Shown: positions 59,379-63,406 of the stretch, one piece after another | Position numbering within the stretch: position 1 is the stretch's first letter | Layout of the letters: the number at the start of each line of letters is the position of its first letter | DNA from: Roseococcus sp. | Lineage (GTDB): Bacteria; Pseudomonadota; Alphaproteobacteria; Acetobacterales; Acetobacteraceae | Reading direction: 5' to 3' | Assembly: GCF_019747315.1 (NCBI RefSeq) | Contig: NZ_JAIEQY010000001.1 | Location: 1-63,406 of the forward strand | DNA: 63,406 bases | The notes under the pieces: model-generated | Seen by the model: the letters and a program-made list of their open reading frames with translations, nothing else | What the model was told of the DNA's origin: nothing | Database searches by the model: none | Made by a program: the position numbers and the translations under genes

Positions 59379-60247
59379 TCTCGCTGGTCGTCTCCACCAA
59401 GGGGCGCGTGGCCGAGATCGGCGCGCTCTTCGAGAGCCTGCTGGCCGATGCCAGCGCCGGCTACGAGGTCATCCTGGTGGACCAGAACGAAGATGGCCGG
59501 CTGGACGCGCTGGCGGCGGAATGGGCGCAGCACTTGCCCCTGCGCCATCTGCGCAGCCGCGAGGGCGGCGCCAATGCCGGGCGGAATCTCGGCCTGCGCC
59601 ACGCGCGCGGAGATCTCGTCGGCTTTCCGGATGATGACTGCCTCTTCCCGCCCGGCGCCCTGGCCCAGGTCCGCGCCGCCTTCGACGCGGCGCCCGCGCT
59701 GTCCATCCTGACCGGCCCGGCGGCCGCACCCGAGGGCGGGCTCGGCTCCGGCCGCTGGAATCCGGAGGGCGGGCCCATCACCCTCGCCAATGTCTGGACC
59801 AGCGTGATCGAGTTCAACCTGTGGCTCCGCCGTGACCTGGCGCTGGCGTTGGGCGGCTTTGACGAGGCGATGGGGCCGGGCGCCCGCTTCGGCTCGGCCG
59901 AGGGCAATGACCTGGTCTGCCGGGCGATGGCGCAAGGCAAAGCCGCGCGCTACGAGCCCGCACTGCGCATCATCCACCCCGACAAGCGGCTGACGCCGGA
60001 AGCCGTGGCGCGCGCCGGGCGCTATGGCCTCGGCCTCGGCTTCGCGCTGCGCCGGCATGGCGCGCCCGCCGGCACCTGGGCGCCGCTCATGTATCGCCCG
60101 CTGGGTGGCATCGGTGTCTCCCTGCTGCGCGGGCGGATGCTGCATGCGCGCTACTACTGGGCCACCTTCCTGGGCCGCCTGGAGGGCTTCCTCGCCCCCG
60201 AGGCCACCGCCCTGCCCCACCCCACCCCGCTGGAGCCCCTCGCATGA
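59375..60247 (+). CDS. GT2-family glycosyltransferase (copy 1)
   Basis: This 290-residue GT-A protein begins MISLVVSTKGRVAEIGALFE, has LVDQNEDGRLD, a GRNLGLRHARGDLVGFPDDD segment carrying the DxD metal motif, and a later GGFDEAMGPGARFGSAEGND. The following gene is of the same family and the same length, but low in similarity. Confidence 0.87.
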   Translation: MISLVVSTKGRVAEIGALFESLLADASAGYEVILVDQNEDGRLDALAAEWAQHLPLRHLRSREGGANAGRNLGLRHARGDLVGFPDDDCLFPPGALAQVRAAFDAAPALSILTGPAAAPEGGLGSGRWNPEGGPITLANVWTSVIEFNLWLRRDLALALGGFDEAMGPGARFGSAEGNDLVCRAMAQGKAARYEPALRIIHPDKRLTPEAVARAGRYGLGLGFALRRHGAPAGTWAPLMYRPLGGIGVSLLRGRMLHARYYWATFLGRLEGFLAPEATALPHPTPLEPLA

Positions 60248-61116
60248 GGATCGCCATCGGCATCGCCACGCGCGGCCGCCCCGCCATCCTGGCCGAGGTG
60301 CTGCGTGAGCTCGACCTCCAGACCCGCGCGCCGGACCGCATCCTGGTCTGCCATGTCACGCCCGATGACGTGGCTGACTTGCCGCTGCGTTTCCCCGGCG
60401 TGGAATTCCTCACCGCCGCCGCCGGCCTGCCGCGCCAGCGCAACCGCATCCTCGACGCCATCGGCGATTGTGACGCGGTGCTCTTCCTTGATGACGACTT
60501 CATCGCCGCCCCGCGCTGGCTCGAAGCGCTGGAGGCCGTGCTGACCGCCAACACCGATTGCGCCGTTGCCACCGGCACCGTGGTCGCGGATGGCGCCAAG
60601 GGCCCCGGCATCACGCCCGCGGAAGCCCGCGCGATCCTCACCGCCGACACGCCGCCCGCAGCACTCACCGCCGCCCATGCCCATTTCAACGGCTATGGCT
60701 GCAACATGGCGCTGCGCCTGGCCCCTGTTCGCGAACACGCGCTGCGCTTCGACGAGAAGCTGCCGCTCTATGCCTGGTATGAGGATATAGACCTGACCCG
60801 CCGCCTGCTGCCCTATGGCACCATCCTGCGCCTCGAAGGCGCGCGCGGCGTGCATCTGGGGGTGAAGCAGGGACGTGTGCCGGGGCTGCGCCTGGGCTAT
60901 TCCCAGGTGGTGAACCCCATCTATTTGGCCCGCAAGGGCAGCTTCCCGTGGTCCCACGCCATTCCCTCGGCGGCGCGGCATTGCCTGATCAACCTGCTGC
61001 GCTCCTTCAAGCCCGAGCCCGAGGTGGATCGCTGGGGCCGTTTCCGCGGCAATATGCGCGGCGTGCTCGACCTGCTGACCGGCCGCGCCGACCCGGAACG
61101 GATCCTCACCCTGTGA
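60244..61116 (+). CDS. GT2-family glycosyltransferase (copy 2)
   Basis: This 290-residue GT-A protein has the N-terminal RIAIGIATRGRPAILAEVLR, the DxD region in CDAVLFLDDDFIAAPRWLEA, and LPLYAWYEDIDLTRRLLPYG with the ED catalytic motif. The start ATG 60244 overlaps the previous stop, and its end overlaps the following GTG. Confidence 0.87.
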   Translation: MRIAIGIATRGRPAILAEVLRELDLQTRAPDRILVCHVTPDDVADLPLRFPGVEFLTAAAGLPRQRNRILDAIGDCDAVLFLDDDFIAAPRWLEALEAVLTANTDCAVATGTVVADGAKGPGITPAEARAILTADTPPAALTAAHAHFNGYGCNMALRLAPVREHALRFDEKLPLYAWYEDIDLTRRLLPYGTILRLEGARGVHLGVKQGRVPGLRLGYSQVVNPIYLARKGSFPWSHAIPSAARHCLINLLRSFKPEPEVDRWGRFRGNMRGVLDLLTGRADPERILTL

Positions 61117-61583
61117 ATCGCGCCGCCTGGCGGATCGTCACCCTGCGCGAGCATCCGGAACTCATCCCCGTGGTCGCCAATTGGCTTTGGGATGCCTTCT
61201 GGCACCCGAACGGCCACCCGCTGGAAGAGGTGCGCGAAATCCTTCGCGAATGCACCGCCGAAATCGGCACGCCGCAATCCTTCGTGCTGCTGGCCGGCGA
61301 CATCCCCTGCGGCACGGCGAGCTTCGTCTCGGCCGATCTCGAAATTCGCAACGACATCGGGCCCTGGCTGGCCGGCGTTTATGTGGTGCCGGAGGCGCGC
61401 GGCCAGGGCTGCGCGCAGCGCCTGGTGGCGGCCGTGGAAGACGCGGCGCGGCAGGCGGGGAACGCCTCGCTTTTTCTCTACACCCATGATGCGCAGGGGC
61501 TCTACCTGAAGCTGGGGTGGGAGGTGATGGAGGAGACCATGGATGCGCGCCGGCCCGTGACCATCATGCGGCGGGACTTTTAG
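61113..61583 (+). CDS. GNAT-family acetyltransferase at the end of the polysaccharide operon
   Basis: The 156-residue protein has the GNAT core: AGVYVVPEARGQGCAQRLVA (R/QxxGxG as RGQGCA) and LYTHDAQGLYLKLGWEVMEE. Start GTG 61113 overlaps the glycosyltransferase stop (GTGA). It may acetylate a sugar of the polysaccharide or act separately. A hairpin ends the operon. Confidence 0.8.
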   Translation: MNRAAWRIVTLREHPELIPVVANWLWDAFWHPNGHPLEEVREILRECTAEIGTPQSFVLLAGDIPCGTASFVSADLEIRNDIGPWLAGVYVVPEARGQGCAQRLVAAVEDAARQAGNASLFLYTHDAQGLYLKLGWEVMEETMDARRPVTIMRRDF

Positions 61584-61605
61584 AAGAAAACAGGGCCTCC
61601 GGCGG

Positions 61606-61624
61606 CTGGGGCCATTGGCCCCAG
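61606..61624. terminator. Hairpin between the polysaccharide operon and the CaiB-type gene
   Basis: CTGGGGCC and GGCCCCAG form an 8-bp stem over an ATT loop, followed by ACCCCTTTCCTT on the plus strand. It lies between two converging genes (ends at 61583 and 61635) and probably ends both transcripts. Confidence 0.6.
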
Positions 61625-61634
61625 ACCCCTTTCC

Positions 61635-62771
61635 TTAGTCTCGGCCCAAAACCTCGCGGTTGTGCTCGCCGAGCTTGGGGGAATCGCTGCGGGGGCTCGG
61701 CCGCTTTCGGTTGAAGGAGAGCGGCAGGCCGATCACCTTTGGGCCACCGCCCGGCAAATCCTGGATCAGATCCACCGCCGCCATTTGCGGGCTGGCCGTG
61801 ACCTCGGCAATGTCATTCACCGGGCCGCTCGGCACGCCGACCGCATCCAGCTCCGCCAGCCATTCATCGCGGGGCCGCGTCAGCAGCACGGCCTTGATGA
61901 GCGGCAGCAGTTCCGCCTTGTTCCGCACGCGATTGCCGCCCGTCGCAAAGCGCGGATCGGCCGACCATTCGGGATGGCCCATCACCTTGGCCGCCCGGGC
62001 AAACAGCCGGTCATTCCCCGCCGCCAGGCAAAGCGGCCGGTCTGCCGTGTCAAAGACCTGGTAGGGCACGATCACCGCCGCCCCCGTGCCATGGCGCTGC
62101 GGGATATCCCCGGTGGCGAGGTGGTTGTTGATCTGCCCCTCCACCCAGAAGGCCGCGGTCTCAAACAGGCTGCCATCCACCAGGCAGCCCTTCCCCGTGC
62201 GGTCCCGCCAACGAAGCGCCGCCAGCGCACCGATGGTGATGAAGAGCCCCGTCGCCTTGTCATTCACCGAGGCACCACAGAAGGTGGGCGGGCCATCGGG
62301 CTGGCCGGTCACGCTCATCATGCCGCCATAGGCTTGGAGCAGCGGGTCGAAGCCCGGCTTCATCTTCATCGGGCCCTCGAAGCCGAAGGCCCAGATGGAG
62401 CAATAGATCAGCCGCGGATGGCGCTCCAGCATCGCCTCCGGCCCGATGCCGATCTCCTCCACCACGCCGGGGCGCAGGTTCTGGATCAGGATATCGGCGC
62501 TCTCGCAGAGGCGGTGCAGTTCGGCGATGTCCTCGGGCCGCTTCAGGTCCAGCGTGATCGAGCGCTTGGAGCGGTTCTGGCCGTGGAAATAGAGCGAGGT
62601 GACGCCATCCGGCCCATAGGGAGGCCCCCAGAGGCGCGCGTCATCGCCGCCATCGGGCTTTTCCACCTTGATGACATCGGCACCCATATCGGCGAGCACC
62701 ACGCCGGCGAGCGGCCCGGCGAGGGCCTGGCCCACTTCGATCACGGTGAGCCCGGTCAGCGGCAAATCCAT
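61635..62771 (-). CDS. CaiB/BaiF (class III) CoA transferase
   Basis: This 378-residue protein has the family start LTGLTVIEVGQALAGPLAGV, ADMGADVIKVEKPDGGDDAR, and the catalytic Asp in GASVNDKATGLFITIGALAA. It transfers CoA between carboxylic acids; the pair of substrates is unknown. It is monocistronic in view, with the hairpin at its 3' side and lolD upstream on the same strand. Confidence 0.9.
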   Translation of the reverse strand: MDLPLTGLTVIEVGQALAGPLAGVVLADMGADVIKVEKPDGGDDARLWGPPYGPDGVTSLYFHGQNRSKRSITLDLKRPEDIAELHRLCESADILIQNLRPGVVEEIGIGPEAMLERHPRLIYCSIWAFGFEGPMKMKPGFDPLLQAYGGMMSVTGQPDGPPTFCGASVNDKATGLFITIGALAALRWRDRTGKGCLVDGSLFETAAFWVEGQINNHLATGDIPQRHGTGAAVIVPYQVFDTADRPLCLAAGNDRLFARAAKVMGHPEWSADPRFATGGNRVRNKAELLPLIKAVLLTRPRDEWLAELDAVGVPSGPVNDIAEVTASPQMAAVDLIQDLPGGGPKVIGLPLSFNRKRPSPRSDSPKLGEHNREVLGRD

Positions 62772-62819
62772 CGTGTTTCCTCCTGTTGGCGCCCAGCATA
62801 GGCACCGCCGCGGAGTACG

Positions 62820-63406
62820 CTACCCGGGGACGACCTTCCCATCCCGCAGCGTGACCGTGCGGTCCATCCGCGCGGCCAGCGCCGGGTTGTGGGTGGCGAT
62901 CAGGCAGGCAAGCCCCCTGCCCCGCGCCTCGCGCAGCAACTCCTCGAAGACAAGATTGGCTGTCGCGGTGTCCAGGTTGCCGGTGGGCTCATCAGCCAGA
63001 AGAACGCGCGGGCCATTGGCCAGAGCTCGGGCAATGGCAACGCGCTGCTGCTCGCCGCCTGAGAGCTTGCCCGGGCGGTGTTGCAGGCGAGCCGCCAGGC
63101 CGAACTGGCCGAGGATTTCGCCCGCACGCGCCTTGGCCGCCGGCTTCGCAACGCCCGCTGCCAATTGGGGCAGCATGACGTTCTCCTCCGCCGTGAATTC
63201 GGGCAGGAGGTGATGGAACTGGTAGACGAAGCCGATGGTGTTGCGGCGGATGGCGGTGCGCGCATCATCATTCAGGGTGCCGGCGGCGGCGCCTTCGATG
63301 AAGACCTCGCCGCCATCCGGGCGCTCCAGCAGGCCTGTCACATGCAACAGCGTGGACTTCCCCGTACCGGAGGGCGCCACCAGCGCGACAATCTCGCCCG
63401 CGTGCA
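62820..63406 (-). CDS. lolD: LolD, lipoprotein-releasing ABC transporter ATPase, 5' end missing
   Basis: The gene enters from the window edge; at least 194 codons are visible. Read from the edge it gives [18 protein letters not shown] (Walker A), then [35 protein letters not shown] (signature), [12 protein letters not shown] (Walker B) and [13 protein letters not shown] (H-loop). The [14 protein letters not shown] stretch is typical of LolD rather than other MacB-type ATPases. With LolCE it would release lipoproteins to LolA. The true start lies outside the window. Confidence 0.88.
   Translation of the reverse strand, partial: HAGEIVALVAPSGTGKSTLLHVTGLLERPDGGEVFIEGAAAGTLNDDARTAIRRNTIGFVYQFHHLLPEFTAEENVMLPQLAAGVAKPAAKARAGEILGQFGLAARLQHRPGKLSGGEQQRVAIARALANGPRVLLADEPTGNLDTATANLVFEELLREARGRGLACLIATHNPALAARMDRTVTLRDGKVVPG

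Overview
The window is GC-rich, densely coded alphaproteobacterial chromosome. It carries about half of a photosynthesis gene cluster (PGC) for an aerobic-type anoxygenic phototroph. The cyclase is the oxygen-dependent AcsF with its alphaproteobacterial partner BciE, and the PpaA/PpsR regulator pair is present. Gene order and housekeeping content suggest an Acetobacteraceae-like organism (Roseomonas and relatives); this is inference, since no 16S rRNA is present.

Region 1 (1-13.7 kb, minus strand) is one tightly coupled superoperon, bchF-bchN-bchB-bchH-bchL-bchM-lhaA-puhA-puhB-puhC-bciE-acsF-puhE. Most junctions are 1-4 nt stop/start overlaps. It supplies the dark protochlorophyllide reductase (BchLNB), Mg-chelatase H subunit, methyltransferase, cyclase, 3-vinyl hydratase, reaction-centre H subunit and assembly factors. 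Region 2 (13.9-22.1 kb, plus strand) diverges from it: ppaA, ppsR, bchG, a PucC-family gene, bchP, hemC and crtD. The divergent promoter holds two imperfect PpsR-type palindromes. pufBALM, bchCXYZ and the other crt genes are absent from the window.

Region 3 (22.2-29.3 kb, plus) is an eight-gene operon of unclear function: class-I flavoprotein reductase, TVP38 membrane protein, DUF547 protein, radical SAM enzyme, GNAT-like protein, PhnD-like binding protein, PhnE-like permease and metallophosphoesterase. It is nearly all start/stop coupled, has no ABC ATPase, and its phnD has an in-frame amber codon. It is the best candidate here for an undescribed system. Region 4 (29.3-43.7 kb) is mixed: a frameshifted L,D-transpeptidase, a DUF1269 protein, an AsmA-like protein, RidA, a GNAT, a histidine phosphatase, two tandem paralogous D-aminoacylase-type amidohydrolases, three orphan Bug/TctC binding proteins, UbiK, HldD, an enoyl-CoA hydratase and a ModA-like protein.

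Region 5 (43.8-63.4 kb) has two giant glycosyltransferases, IlvE, a PetP/PetR-like regulator pair with a histidine kinase, a LysR regulator, a DUF2076 protein behind a possible heat-shock promoter, a CoA-binding protein, a flippase/glycosyltransferase operon for a surface polysaccharide, a CaiB-type CoA transferase and the start-truncated lipoprotein exporter ATPase LolD. No intergenic gap exceeds about 230 bp, and I saw no tRNA, rRNA, CRISPR array or insertion sequence.
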